Origin: Pohlia nutans
Taxonomy: Eukaryota; Streptophyta; Bryopsida; Bryales; Mniaceae
Assembly: GCA_022496805.1 (NCBI GenBank)
Contig: CM040090.1
Span: forward strand, 15,308,001 to 15,372,000
DNA length: 64,000 bases
Reading direction: 5' to 3'
Part shown: piece by piece, positions 22,425 to 35,200 of the stretch
Position numbering within the stretch: the stretch's first letter is position 1
Layout: every line of letters begins with the position of its first letter
Made by a program: the position numbers and the translations under genes
The notes under the pieces: generated by a model
What the model was told of the DNA's origin: nothing
Database searches by the model: none
What the model saw: the letters and a program-made list of their open reading frames with translations, nothing else

Positions 22425-23388
22425 TAAGGTGGTTACTCCATTTCCAACTGAATAAGAAATACGGATATGAGGCATTGATATTATTTAGTATTATTATTTT
22501 TTAGAGGTAGGCAAGAAGACATAGATTCCAACACAAGTTGAAACATAATTTTTGGATGAAGAATGAATTAGCCCCTAAATGACAGAGGGGGTAAGGGCAA
22601 AACCTAAATGCGTTATAAAATGTTGCTTCTACAACTTCGATGAAGTTTGGTCCAAAAGAGAAAATGAGAAGCACGATGTTTAGTAATTATCCGTATGGTC
22701 AAACTTTCAAAAAATGTTTTAGATACTCATTAAACGAATTTAGAAGCATTTATCGTTGAATATTCACCAAAATTACAAATTTTATTTTTAGAATTTGAAA
22801 TTTGGTATGATTGGTTGAAACTAGACATTCTATTCTAAAGTTCAGAAAAGCAAAACTTTAGAAAGAGGGAACATCATTACTTTCCCGAAATAGTAAGTTT
22901 TGTAACACTAGACAATGTTGAGGTCCTTGTCTTTGAAAATTTCTCCTTAATGGAGTTTAACTCCGATTGACATGATTCAAATTGGGTTGGAAAGTAGACT
23001 TGATTTCCTACTTGAAAATATATTTTATTTTCTAAAAAAGTTTTTTTCATCTCGGGCAGCCCGTAAAAAAAGGGCAGCGGCCATAAAATGGTTGATCGGT
23101 CACTTAGGGGTTAGTTATAAATTTTCAAAGTTGAAGTATGACCCATCCCATTCACGTCATGTAGGTACACCCCTTTCTATCTAAAGAAGATTTGTATTGC
23201 ACACACTAAAAATGCTTAAACCAACAACAACGAATCCATAGCCACACTTACATATACTAAAACCAACAAGAGAAAACCCATTACCAACTGCAACTCATTC
23301 TACATCCAACATCATTATAGCATTGATTGCAGATAATGCCCCTAGCTGTTGGTGAAAGGAGCCACTTGGTAATGGGGTAACCACCTTA
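22425..23388. mobile_element. TAAGGTGGTTACC MITE, copy 3, split by a nested insertion
   Basis: Same orientation as copy 1, with ends TAAGGTGGTTACTCCATTTC and TAATGGGGTAACCACCTTA. The homology stops at 22570 and resumes at 23111, bracketing the 540-bp insert listed separately. Confidence 0.92.
22571..23110. mobile_element. Nested 540-bp MITE with TTA target duplication
   Basis: Ends GCCCCTAAATG and CACTTAGGGG. TTA lies on both sides (22568-22570 and 23111-23113). Copy 1 of the host element has the unfilled site GAATGAATTAGTTACAAATT, so the insertion and its 3-bp duplication are read directly. A TTA duplication is what PIF/Harbinger-type elements make. Confidence 0.9.
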
Positions 23389-23399
23389 AATGAAGAGAA

Positions 23400-24180
23400 T
23401 GTTGGAGAAAGTCAGCTACCAACTAGGCTAACACGACCTAGCTAGTGCATGCTAAGATAGAATGACACTAAATCACTAGTATAAAACCATCAACTTCTAC
23501 ACCCATCTTTCATGTAAGGGAGGAAATGTAGGTTGTCAGTATGCGGCTTATGCATGGATTGCCCTAAAGTTAAGCGATGTATTTGACATCTTAGATTTCC
23601 TCCCTGAAATGAAGAACATTTTTAGGAGATGGTGGTTTCATGTCAATTGGTGGTTTAGGATCATTCTACTCTACTCTCAATGTCTCCCTTCGATGTAACT
23701 AGTAATCTTTTTCTTCATACAATTTTATAAATGGAAATTGTATTAATAGACACCAGTGAAGGTAGTATTTGGTAGAAATAAACAAGGAGTTTCACATCCT
23801 CTATTTTCTTTTTCTATTTTTAAAATTTATTTCATTTTTGTTTTTATGTTCAATTTCTTTGAACTTTTTTGTCTCTAAATTTTTACCTTTTCTTTGTAAA
23901 ATCAAAGTGTTAAAAAATAAACTATTTGGAATTGCATAGCTCTAGAAGGATGGTTCTTATTTATATGTAATAGAGTACAAATAAATAGTATTTCAAATGG
24001 GCTCTAATATAGTGGGGAAAATCATTTATAAATTATTATGTGCAAAGAAATTACATTCAGGCTAAACAATATTCTCAATTTTGGACATACAATCTAATAA
24101 TTTGTTCACTTGCCTTTAATGACTAAAATGACTAAAACGACATGGATTTACTAAGACATAGTCTCATACAAGCTCCTATA
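23400..24180. other. Gene-free AT-rich stretch
   Basis: I see no exon, RNA gene or clear repeat pair here. Confidence 0.5.
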
Positions 24181-24935
24181 CTCATGTATTGTTACAAAAG
24201 CCCCATCCACTCCCACAATTCTATTATTCCCTTTGGAGGAGTGTTATGTTTATTCAAACGCCATTTGAGCTTTGACCAAAGCCATGTTCAATAGGAATTA
24301 AATTTGGAAACATTAGAGGCCAATGCAAAACATTAAAACGCATGCATTCTAAAATCACTTTTGACCAATTTTTTCCCTATGTTTGAGATCATTGTCATGT
24401 TGAAAAATCTCGTGCATGATATAGGCCATTAATTTCTTCGCAAGATGTCCAAATATCAATATAAATCTATTCTTCCCTCAATTTTGTATAACATATTAGG
24501 TTTTGGAAATGGTATACCAAGCCACCACCAAATGTAGCCATTCGAACAAAAGCAATTCACCTTTGTTTCATCAAAGAAAATAACAAGACTCCAAGTATAA
24601 CTAGTCTATTGTTGGTTGCATTTCGCAAGTGAAACCAAAACACAAATTGGACATGAATGTATTCAACAATTAAATTCATATTCATGACTTTTTGATGAAG
24701 CCCTGCAACATGCAAAGTCTTTTAATCATACATACTCTCATAAGATCTTGCATCCTTGTATAAACTTGTATTGCAACCTCAAAGCTATAATTGTTGTGAC
24801 ACACACTCTTTATATCAAAATGAGTTTGGATAGTCTTGCATCAAAGTTCGGTTCTATATTGCTCATTTTATTGACAAATCTTTGCAACATAACTCTTTAA
24901 TCCTTTGAGGTGCCTACGTCCACATAGTGAACGAC
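24180..24935 (-). pseudogene. Tc1/mariner-like transposase remnant
   Basis: Reverse-strand reading, with frame changes, gives the three DDE landmarks in order: IFFDET (near 24570), FQHDNDLKH (near 24390) and FPNLIPIEHGFG (near 24290). The last matches the S-P-D-L-N-P-I-E-x-x-W block of the Tc1/mariner family, about 35 codons after the second Asp. GYIWWWLGIPFPK lies between the first and second landmarks. Several stops and shifts break the frame. Terminal repeats were not identified. Confidence 0.7.
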
Positions 24936-25905
24936 AAACAAATTCAAATTGTTTGAATTCCATTCAAATTGAACAATTTTCATCCACCAAAATTTCTCAT
25001 GGTTCTTTTGCAAATTGACTATCCTTTGTACAGTTTGGATCTTCAAAATAGGTTATTGTGATTTTTGGAAAAACAACACAAGTGGTTTATGTCAAGTTTC
25101 ATTCTTAATTCAAAAAGTGAGACCTTGAAGATGATTTTTGAAAATAAGTAGAATCAAATAATGGAAACCATACCATCTCATAGTGCATGTTATTCCATTT
25201 TCATTACAATTTTTTTTTTAAATCTATTAATTCATGATTTTTAATTCAATTTCAAAAGATAAGCTTGCAAAATTAATAAATAAAAAAATTCTAAAAAATA
25301 TGATAAATCTAACCGCACAGATGTGATCTTCACATTGGCATTTACAACTTTTCTTTGTACATCAACTCCATTTCTGGTTGTCATCAAACATTTTATAACG
25401 AACCTTTGAAAACAGCAACAAACTGGGACGTTGAAGGGTTAACACATTCATACTCATTGCTACTGATAGTCAAATCACCACCCTACAAGGGCTCAAGAAT
25501 TACATTTTCAGAAATTTGAAGTTCTCACAAATATGCCAACTTGCAATCTACACTTGCAAATACTTCAAGTGAGTAATGTGCAATTAGAGATGTCATACAC
25601 CTTGTAAAAGGAATGTTGAGACTCTGCTATAAAAATTGGGTTTCAAAAACCACTTGAGATTTGCATATCCATTGTTATTTCAAAATTGCTCTTTTGTCAA
25701 CTAATCTTAGTATATATGTGACTCCCTCGACAGAACACCATGTGTAAGTTGACTTTTCAGATTTCATTTGCTAGATCTATTGCTATGAATTATCGAAGTA
25801 TTCTATTTCAAACTCAGTTTTGGAACCGAGTGTATTTGATTTGTGAGATTTTCTCACCTGCCCAGAGATTAAACCTATTTCTTTGTCCCACTAGTGTAGG
25901 GATTA
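24936..25905. other. Gene-free stretch between transposase relic and GON4L-like gene
   Basis: AT-rich, with a worn GAAGGGTTAAC end near 25431 resembling the TTAACCC repeat family. The part next to 25910 probably holds the 3' UTR of the GON4L-like gene. Confidence 0.4.
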
Positions 25906-25909
25906 TCAT

Positions 25910-28900
25910 CTATTTCCTCTGTCCAGCCAAAGAACCTAAAACAAAATTGTGAGTGGAACACTCTGAACCAGCCTTTGCGTTGCTATGTACACTAGAAATT
26001 TGCAGACGTGCCGTGTCTGAATGAGACAATACCCGAACAGTGGGCGGAAGTTTGAGTGGTGGCAATCCAGGGGCCAGCTGTACAGTTTGATCGTCTTTGG
26101 TTTTAAAATCTATTTGACTTTTAACATTTATTTTCCCTTGCCTTGAAGATGTGGCACCATGAGGTCGGACAGAATCTGAAGCTAAAGGAATTTCACTGAA
26201 CAGGTGGCTGGTTGCAGGAGAATTGCACGAGTTACCTAAAGGACCCTCACGAAATTGCATATTTTCCAGCTCTCCATCCCCGCAGCTGCCAGCCTCGTGG
26301 AGCTCCGAAAGACCTTTTCCCTGCATACAACATAATCCAGCCTGATTACAATTTTTGTATTCAACAAATATATGCATGTCTCGCACACAATTGTAAAGCT
26401 TCAATACAAAAGTCGATTCAAGGTTCTCGTGAATACCACAGATAAGCAAATTTGAGATGCAACAGCGAAACCTGAGCGCTTTTGCGCTTTTCTGTTGTTC
26501 ACAACGGGCTTGTACAATTTGTAAGTGCTAATGGCAACCCGCCATTGCCGGGGAAGTACAGCTGGGTCCCGATAGGGTACACAGTAACGGCACACTTTGA
26601 TCCAGTCATACTTGTACACCTTGAGTGCCTGAAGAATACATTGTGTATAAGGGTAAGAGAGCCAGAATATGATCGGAAAATTATCGCCTAAAAAGCATCT
26701 CATGATATATTTAAGAGATCACATTAAGAAAGTACTTGCATAGAATTCAACTATACAAATTACCATCAACTTAGCTTCATACAAAGGATTCCTCGTTGAC
26801 AATCAACTGATGGATGTGTAACCCACCTCTTCAATGCAAGCTACCTCATCTGTGGTTAATGGGGACGATTTCATTCTCCTCACAGCCTGAAATAAGTATC
26901 CATGCAGCACATCAATTCATCAAGTAACACGCCCGAGAATACTTAAAGCTACACACAAGATCCATGTATGATTTACATCGCATAACTGTACAAAATCCTG
27001 TATTCAAATCTTGATGGTTCCTCAACCTGCTACTTAGACAAAACATTCATGATGGAAACTAGGTTCTCCTATTTGTTAGCTTTCAGGGAAAATAATAACA
27101 ATCGGACTGCTACAACAGTATGCAAAACGGAACAAGCGAAGAACAAAAAGATCAAAGAAATCATGTTGTGTTAAAAATATACCTTTATAGAATTATGGGG
27201 AGCTCTTGCAGAACTGCGATTCTTCTGCCTGACAAAAATCTGCAAACGTACAGCATTAGTCGCCTCGAGAATATATCTCTCTGTCAGCAGCAGCATATGC
27301 AGGTAGCCATCATTTGAAACTGGACTGTGCAGTTTCTGCGGTCAATGATTATACAACGAGAACATATTTGAAAATTCGAAATTGTAGGCTCTTTCCAAAA
27401 GGCTCAAAGAAGACGAACACAAAAGTGCAGTCCAAAACACTATCAGTGCACGATTGATGACCTCCAAATGATACCACAATGACTGCAAAAGGCAATAAAG
27501 AGTCTAACAAATCAAAGACACAAAATAAAAAGCATTGCTTCGACATGAGAAGATTTCTTATGATTATACTAACCTGATGCATTGATTTGGATGGTAAAAA
27601 ACGTTCTTGAATAGCCTTCCAGTCATTGTTGTAAGTCATCAACCCCATTGCCAATAACCTTTGACATATCAAAGTGAAAAAATATGAACTCCAGGGTTAG
27701 TCGTCCAGAATGACAAGGACAATCAACACCAAAAGGATCACAGAAAATATCGAAGGTCATGATAAAACTCACTCATCCTCAGCATCTGTAAATAAAAGTC
27801 GATTTGCAGCAGAGGCAGGAGGTGCTTTGTGGGGGAATAGATTTTTGTTAAACAGAGGGCTAAATCGATTCATTGCTGAAGCAATATCCTCTCGGACCAA
27901 TGCTATAGTTTGCTTCTTGGTGCTCTCTACAAGTGCTGCTGCCATTGTCTTCTTCATTTTAGGAGATGAGCAATGTGCTTTAACCTGTTCACAAGCCAAC
28001 TTTGGACTTTCACTCGATTGCAGTCGCAATGCAAAAAGAGGTGCTCTTGTATGATCAAGTGCTTGATTTTCACTAGGGAGATCCTGCTGCCTGGAGGCCT
28101 GCACAACTGCAAAGCATCACAAGCTTAGATAAATTCTAAACCAACACCTTTCAAGCCACAGAATTGATAAAGTCACTGTAATGAAAAGGAAGAAACATAC
28201 TCTGATCAACCACTGCCGTGAATTCCCTTACGAGCGCCAAGGGAGCTACGTCCAATAACGATCTTACAGGGCCTGAGGTTGCCGGCACCCATTCCAAGGG
28301 TAAAGACTCCGAAAAAGCTAACGATGAGGAAAGAGCCGATTCACTTCCACAGTCGTTGTCTATTGCTTTTGTCTGACCTGAAGAGTTAAGCGCAAAGGCT
28401 GAACCTGAGTGCAAGTTATTCACTTGAGTGGGCGAATCGACCACCTCACAAGAACGAGAATGAGGGCTCTGAGGCGGAGGAGAAGATGATGCAGCATGAT
28501 CTCCGTTCATGTAAGAACCACAAAATTGATCAGAAGAAGCTGGATATATATTGCCAGTAGATGCTGAATTGGAATCGAGTGGAACGACGCTTACTCCAGC
28601 CTGATGAGCACCTGAACTAGAACTCACGCAAGAAGAAGAAGCACCATCTCTGCTCCTAACAACCTGAGTTGTTTCTGATGATAAACGTAGACCCTCGTTC
28701 TCAGGGACAGAAGGGTGAATGTATGGTAAACGAAAACAGAAATCGGGAAAAGCGGACATCTTCCATGATAGAATGGCCTCCCGTTTCTCAACAAGCTCCA
28801 TCAACATTCTGTGGGTATCTGCCGCCGTCTGCTGCATTGCTGGTTCCAATATACACATAGCATACACTTGTAAAAGTAGCTGCACGTGCTCATGCATCAA

Positions 28901-30040
28901 GCAATACAGCTGTCCAATCTGATGAGCTGTAAAGCCACACTCAGAAGGATGCCTCTCAACACTGGATGTCCGCTCACCAACTGAGGCATAGGGCAATAAG
29001 GGCCTGAGTGGAGCCTTAGCGCGCCCTGTGTGGAGCACCTTGATTTGCACACGTTCTCTCTTTCTCCGTTTCCCTCTGGTTACAGGCCGGCGTGCTCGCT
29101 TCCTTCTGCGGCCAATGCCATCTAAACCTTCTTCGAGATCACTTTCTAGAGCTTCCTCGATTTCTACCTCGAAATCGGCGTCTTCATCCTCGCTCTCACT
29201 TTCCTCGATCCCTTTCTCCTGCTTCAGCGAGGCATACACACGACGGATCAATTCCAAGAAAGCGCTTCCGAAAAACCATGCTCCAATCCAGAATTAAGCG
29301 GGATAGAATCCACCTACACATTACGCTATTCAACGAAATTAAGAGGAGGAAATCCACGTCGGTAATCACATAGTTCTACTGCAGCAATGACAGTGGTTTA
29401 GGGCTTAGGGTTTGCACACGTGATCAGCAGATGAATTAACCCTTAAAAGGACAAGAAGCCTTATGTTTTTATAGCAGTTTTGAATAGGTGTTATGTAGAC
29501 TTCCTTTTATTCAAACTCATTTGTCTTTCGATCAATGTTCTTCACTGATTCTAGTGATATAAAATTCAGTCATATCAGAATTATATTTTTCACAATATGA
29601 TTAATTGAATTTGTCATTTTAAAACTATGAATCCTTGGTACTTTCAGGGTTAGAAGGACCGGAATCTGGTGCCTTACCATCTGGTGCTCTTCGGGTCCGA
29701 CCTTTTCCTGCACAGCAGCCAGGAACTTGCGGTACTCTTCCTCATCATCGACGTTTTGGAAATAATCTTCCTCATCCGATTCCTGGAGAAACGTTTCGAG
29801 CTGATCAAGAGACATATCAGCGAGCGAGTAGTGAGCTCGCGTGCGCTTGGAGATGGCATCGACCAGGTCCTGCTCATCTTGCGACCGGGGAGCATCATCC
29901 GATCGTGGCCTGCCCCAATCGCTACTACTGCGCCACTCCGGCAGCCCCTCCAGAGCGTGGCTCATCATCCGTTCCTCTTCTTCGCCCCCGCAATCCACGG
30001 AGCCCTCGGGCTCGGGCTCGGGCTCGGGGTCCCCGTCCAT
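25910..30040 (-). CDS. GON4L-like nuclear protein (Myb/SANT-like)
   Basis: Plant homologue of animal GON4L/Udu, a nuclear transcriptional and chromatin regulator. The plant function is not well established. Eight exons: 29678-30040, 28201-29218, 27773-28106, 27574-27658, 27183-27239, 26827-26886, 26437-26628 and 25910-26320. They total 2520 nt (839 aa), all in phase. An acidic N-terminus with repeated PE and DEEEYRKFLAAV is followed by an acidic stretch, a basic cluster (RRRKRARR), then the conserved block SECGFTAHQIGQLYCLMHEH. Exons 4 to 7 give LLAMGLMTYNNDWKAIQERF, IFVRQKNRSSARAPHNSIK, AVRRMKSSPLT and KYDWIKVCRYC, the region matching plant Gon4-like proteins. The first ATG in frame is at 30040 (MDGDPEPEP); the frame is open upstream only from GTG. 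The last exon is Ser/Pro-rich and less conserved, so the true 3' end could differ. The gene appears intact. Confidence 0.9.
29436..29652. mobile_element. TTAACCC / AAAGGAC-ended MITE in GON4L-like intron 1
   Basis: About 217 bp. It shares GTTCTTCACTGATTCTAGTG, ATATAAAATT and ACTATGAATCCTTGGT with the copies at 52278-52520 and 53988-54227. The right end (CTTTCAGGGTTA) is degraded and lies 25 bp from the splice donor of exon 1. Confidence 0.75.
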
Positions 30041-30650
30041 GTCCACGGCGAGAACAGAGAGGGGCACGGAGCATAGCCTAAACCCTAAAGCGCAAATTCC
30101 TCAACCAGAAAGCCATCTGCTACTCCCTAAACATCCTCGATCAAAACCTCAGACCTGGAGCCCAATCGATAATCCCGGCAACGAAGGAGAACACACTCCA
30201 AAATCTCGCCCTTCGAACAAAAAGCTCTTCAGCTTGAGCTTTGAATCCTGCAAGTAATAAGGGCGGGAGGGCATGAGCCTGGGCAGCGAGGGCGCGACGA
30301 GCACAGAACCGTATATTATACCGTACATCGTATATAGTACTGTACTAGCAAATACCCTGTTGCAATGCAACAACAACAGAGAACGTGGGAATTAATTGGG
30401 AACATAATGGGAACATGATGGAAACTTTGGGGGAACAGAATGGGAACATAAAAGGAACATGGACGTGACACAGTAGGGGATGAAAAATGACATGAAGAAT
30501 GGATGTTAGTTTCGGGATGAGAATGTGACCATTTTGTGACATCGGGTTGTGACCATGTGCAATTAATATAATAGATAGACCGTTGATCGTCTGTTCATGC
30601 AACGCAAGCCTTTCTGTACTAGAGCATTTTCTGCGTTTTTTTTTCTTTTA
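30041..30650. other. Upstream region of the GON4L-like gene
   Basis: The first 260 bp are moderately GC-rich and probably hold the 5' UTR and promoter. I saw no reliable core motif. From about 30380 on the minus strand there is a GGAACAT(A/G)(A/T)-like reiteration (GGGAACATAATGGGAACATG). No gene was recognised. Confidence 0.4.
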
Positions 30651-31074
30651 ACGTAGGCAACCTATTTCCGATCACCTTAAGCAATTCAGCATACTTCCGG
30701 TGGAGTAACAAATAGGAAAATAATTTTGCAGTGTAGGGAAATAGATTTGAAGAAGGTAACATATTTTTGAACAAATTTTGGGGCAATATCAAATTTACTA
30801 CGAATTTTCAAAGTGAAGATTCTCTCCAACCCGTTCTCGCAATATAGACTGACCTATTTCCAAGAACTGTAAAACTAGATTTCGAGAACACATGATATCA
30901 TACTAACTTGGTCACAAGTTTCCATTCTAGGCGCCAATCCTTCCATATTAAGAAAAAACATGTTTCTGTCAGCGTTTGTGGATGAATTCAAAAATAATGC
31001 AAGTCTATGCACGGAAATATGTCACCCTATACTGCGCAAATGGGGGCCTGATCGGAAATAGGTTGCCTACGTTA
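30649..31074. mobile_element. 426-bp TIR element, ends TAACGTAGGCAACC
   Basis: Perfect inverted ends TAACGTAGGCAACCTATTTC and GAAATAGGTTGCCTACGTTA, extended by CGATCA/TGATCG. The interior is non-coding and AT-rich. Its layout resembles the TAAGGTTGAGG family at 31683, 37190 and 58672. Confidence 0.9.
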
Positions 31075-31682
31075 CACAAGTGAAACAGAATTTCATTTTT
31101 TGCTCCTGATTGAAGGTTGAGGTGATTAGAAAGAAAAATAAATAAATATCTTGACCAGCAGGGCCTTCCTGCTTGGCTGTTGTTGTTCCTTCCTTGCAGT
31201 GGAATAAAGTTGTTCCGCTTGTAAAAAAAATTAAAAAAAATTAAAAAAACGGGATTTCATTGCAAAAGAGGCAAACATTTTCTCCGTTGGAAGCAGTCAG
31301 GGGCCCGCGTTACTCAGGCGCGGAGAGAACCGGAAGTTCAGTCGCCCGCACACTAGCTTTGGACCGTCAGATCTCGGCTCTTGATCTTGAGGCTGCAAAA
31401 GAGACACGTGGCGAGTGGGGACGCTGCAGCAGCGGGCGTCAGGAAAGAAGGGCCCGGGGGAGCATCATCAGTGGAGTCAACTACAGCAGTCGGGCGTAGG
31501 GAATAAAGCCAGCAATTAAAAAAATCCAAAGGAGAGTTTCATTGCTGCCCATACTCATGCCCCACACTTGAACCATCCAGGGCAAATTAATTGCTGCCCA
31601 TTCTCATGCCACACACTTGAACCATCCAGGGACTGAATATCATGAACCATCCAGGCACATGAGTCTTGAACTAACCAAAGAC

Positions 31683-31976
31683 TAAGGTTGATTGTCCTAA
31701 AACCACCAACTTAAGCAATTTGGCTTATTTTTGGCAGTCCTAAATTCGAGAAAAAAATATGACTGCATTCGAAATAGGCTTGGATGAGGATTGCAAAAAT
31801 TTGCAACATCTAATTCGCATATGTCAGTTTTATACAAAATTCCAAAGTGGAAAGTAACCTGTGACCCAAAACCGATCACATGCTCTAATGTACAAATGAG
31901 GTACATCTTCTCTTTGAAAATTTAGAAATTAGGGTGATTGGTTTTGGGGCAGTGGTTGGTAATAGGACAACCAACC
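31683..31976. mobile_element. TAAGGTTG-ended MITE inside the Mutator-like element (diverged)
   Basis: Ends TAAGGTTGATTGTCCTA and AGGACAACCAACC. Interior blocks (CAAAATTCCAAAGTGGAAAG, AGGTACATCTTCTCTTTGAA) match the copies at 37190-37486 and 58672-58969. Confidence 0.7.
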
Positions 31977-32280
31977 GTAAACACACTAACTAAGGCTCAA
32001 GTTTTAAATGACAAATGCAATCTATCATATTATGAAGAATACATTTTAGAAGGGACTAAATTTCATATCACCGGAATAAGTGAAGAACATTGTATGTGTT
32101 GACCAAAGAAAAATTAAATTTGAACATAAGGATTCTATATAAAACCTACATAAAACTCTTATAAGAAACATGATGTCAATTTCGGCTTTTTGATCCTATG
32201 GGGGTTTAATATATCAAAAAACACAACTTATGATAAACTTAATATATATCATCAAAATATAAAATTAAAAAAGAAACATG

Positions 32281-35200
32281 TCAAGCAAACCGAACATTTT
32301 CATCTGGGAATGTCATGCCTTCCAAGACTTTGCCACTACCTTGAAGCTCTACATTGTATGTTTTAGCATTGATTCCCTCTACTGCATCATTGAAGCTAGA
32401 AACCCTTGCTATATACCATTTGTTTGTATTCTCATCAAAAACTTCTACCATCTTTTCAACAAGAGAACCATCAGTTCCAATTGTTCCGCATTGTTGTTCA
32501 CCTTTTGAAATAGAAGTTCCACAATTTCTACATTCAACGGTTTTCATCCCAATCAAAAACATGTTATAGTCTCCACACAATCGGCATTTTTGTTCGAAGC
32601 TTTTCGGTAGTTGTACTCGCTTACGTTTCTTTGCATATGTTTCTCGCCATCGTACTTCAACAGTGGTATTGGGCTTCTCTAAAGTTTTACTTGTACTTCC
32701 CAATATACCTACAAACAATTCAAAATCACATTATTTTACAAAACTTATAAAAATAATAAAAATAAAAAATCAATTGTGTATTTTCAAATTGAACACATAT
32801 GATGTACAATTTTAATGTATATGATATTTTAACCCATAAAGGCTCTATGATTATTAGATTTAAAATGACAAATTCAATTCATCATATTGTAAAAAATATA
32901 ATTAATATGAGACTAAATTATATGTGATTAAAATCATTGAAGAACAAGGAACAAGAAACTAATTTGAATAAAATAAAGTTCACATTAGACGTACTTAAAA
33001 CTGCTAAAAAAAATATAAGGCCTAACTTGGAATTTTAAAAATTGTAGAGATTAAATCAAACCTGATGGTTGTTGAATTTGTACAACTTCCACGCTTGAAA
33101 TATGGTCTTTTTTTTCCCAAGGTTTTCCATGACCAAATCTTCTCATCGTAACATGTGCTTGAATTGATTCTATGTTTGCTCCAGTTCGAGGTAGAAGAAT
33201 AGTCTTTGGATGTGCTTGAGGATTGAATATAGGTTTTAGAGACATAGAAAATGTGTTGACTGCTTTGTCCAAAGCTTGAAACTCATTTACCGTTAACATT
33301 GACATCTTCTCAAGTACAAGGAAATTGGACACCAATCCTTGAATTTTGTTTTGAATGGTATCGACCAATTTAGCATTGGAAATAGATGGTTGCACTTCTT
33401 CAAGAATTGAAAAAATTGTTGAGTTCTGATTTTCAACTCTTGTATCCTTGTCACATTCTGCAATATTGAAGATGAGTTAAAAAAAATAAAAAAAATCATA
33501 AGAACATTTGATAAAATTTCACATACTAATACATTATTGTAGTACATGTTCTATCTATATTATAAAACATGGTAGTTTAGAATAATACCTTCAAAAAACG
33601 TTGTTTGGTGGAGGGCTCCATATATTTGGTAAAGGGTTCAACATACTTGTCGGCGGTGGATTGAGTTGAGAAGACGAGGTTTCATTTTCACGGTCATCAT
33701 TTACCTCGTGATAAAAAAATTGCTCTTGAGATGAAAGTAATTTCCTCAAATGTTGTAATTGTCCATCTAATAACATTCGGACCGCTAACAGATGTTTGCA
33801 GATTGCAACTCGATCTTCGCACTCACAACATTCATTAGTCAATGAAAGTGCATACCAAACTGTGGAGTCGGTTTGACTTCGAATCATACATTCCATATTA
33901 AACTCATCAATTATTTGAAGGTGTCTTCCAAAATCTTTTTTGAGTAAGTCCACAATTTGCGTTGCTCTTTGTAGTCGCGCTGTATAATGTTTATCTCTAC
34001 CTCGAGTAGAATATTTCATAGATTCGCTTAAAGAGTTAGTATACCAATAATGGTCTAATAATGTAGAACCGCCAGATCGATCTCCAGTGCCCGGTTCACC
34101 TATTATATTTCACACATTGTCAAATAATAAAAAAAATACATATTTAAAAATGAATTAACAACACAATCATATTCAAATATTCACATTCTAATATATATTA
34201 AAGGGTGACAAAATTTACCTATGATAGCCCACACTAATGTGTTGAGTCTTCGATTGATTTTTTTTCGCAATAAAGTATATTTGATGTAATGCCATAACCT
34301 CTCCACAAGATTCGTAGTGTTCATATAACCAAGTTGGTATAATCGATTGTACCGAGGCCACATACCTCGCCATATACATCCCAATCCGGCCCAACCTGTA
34401 GCGACATATGTGAGAACTGTTTTCTCATCTACATACTTTATTTTGAAGTCTTCATACCTTGTGTTGAATTCTTCTTCCGTCAAAGATTCCAACAATCCAC
34501 ACATGTCATGATATAAAGGAGTCTTTTTTGCCTCACTCACTTTTGAAAGCAAATTTTCCACCCATGTTTTTTTAACATGAAACCAACATAAAAGCATATG
34601 ACATTTTGTTTGAATTTTTCCTTCTTCGATATTTTCCCAAGAAGCCGTGTCACGATCTATGACATATTTAAAAGCGTTATACTCGGTCTTGCTTTTGCCA
34701 ATGACTATGGCATTAGGTCTAACATTGCCCATCCTCTCAAAAACAACGTGCAATGTCAATTTCAAAGCCATAGATTCATGATTCTTATCTACATCTGCAG
34801 AACATAACATGAAAAAAATAGGCATGCCCAACATTCTAGAATTGGGGCACATAGCGGCATATAATGGAAGACCATATTGATTAGTCTTAAACGTTGAATC
34901 AATAGCCCATGCTGAGTTAGGTGTAATACGCATTGCAAGTTCTCGCATCCATGGTGTTTGAATAACCAATACGAAAGATCTTTTATCTAGGTCTTCATGT
35001 TCTGGATTATAAGGTTGGTAAAATATAACCATATATTTAGCAATCCAGTCTTCAATACTTGCATGAATTTTTTCCCAATCATCATCATGCACAACAACTT
35101 CCTTTTGCATTTTGTATGCCATATTTCCCACATCTTTGGATGTAGGAATAAACCGATATGAAACCCTTTCATATGGTTTAGCTAACTCTCGAAGCATACC

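Noticed and set aside
30041..30067. Extension of the GON4L-like N-terminus upstream of 30040
   Set aside because: It would start at GTG. The first in-frame ATG is at 30040 and suits a plant gene better.
31260..31499. Plus-strand open frame, and its mirror at 38829-39098
   Set aside because: Both are readings through the two terminal inverted repeats of the Mutator-like element.
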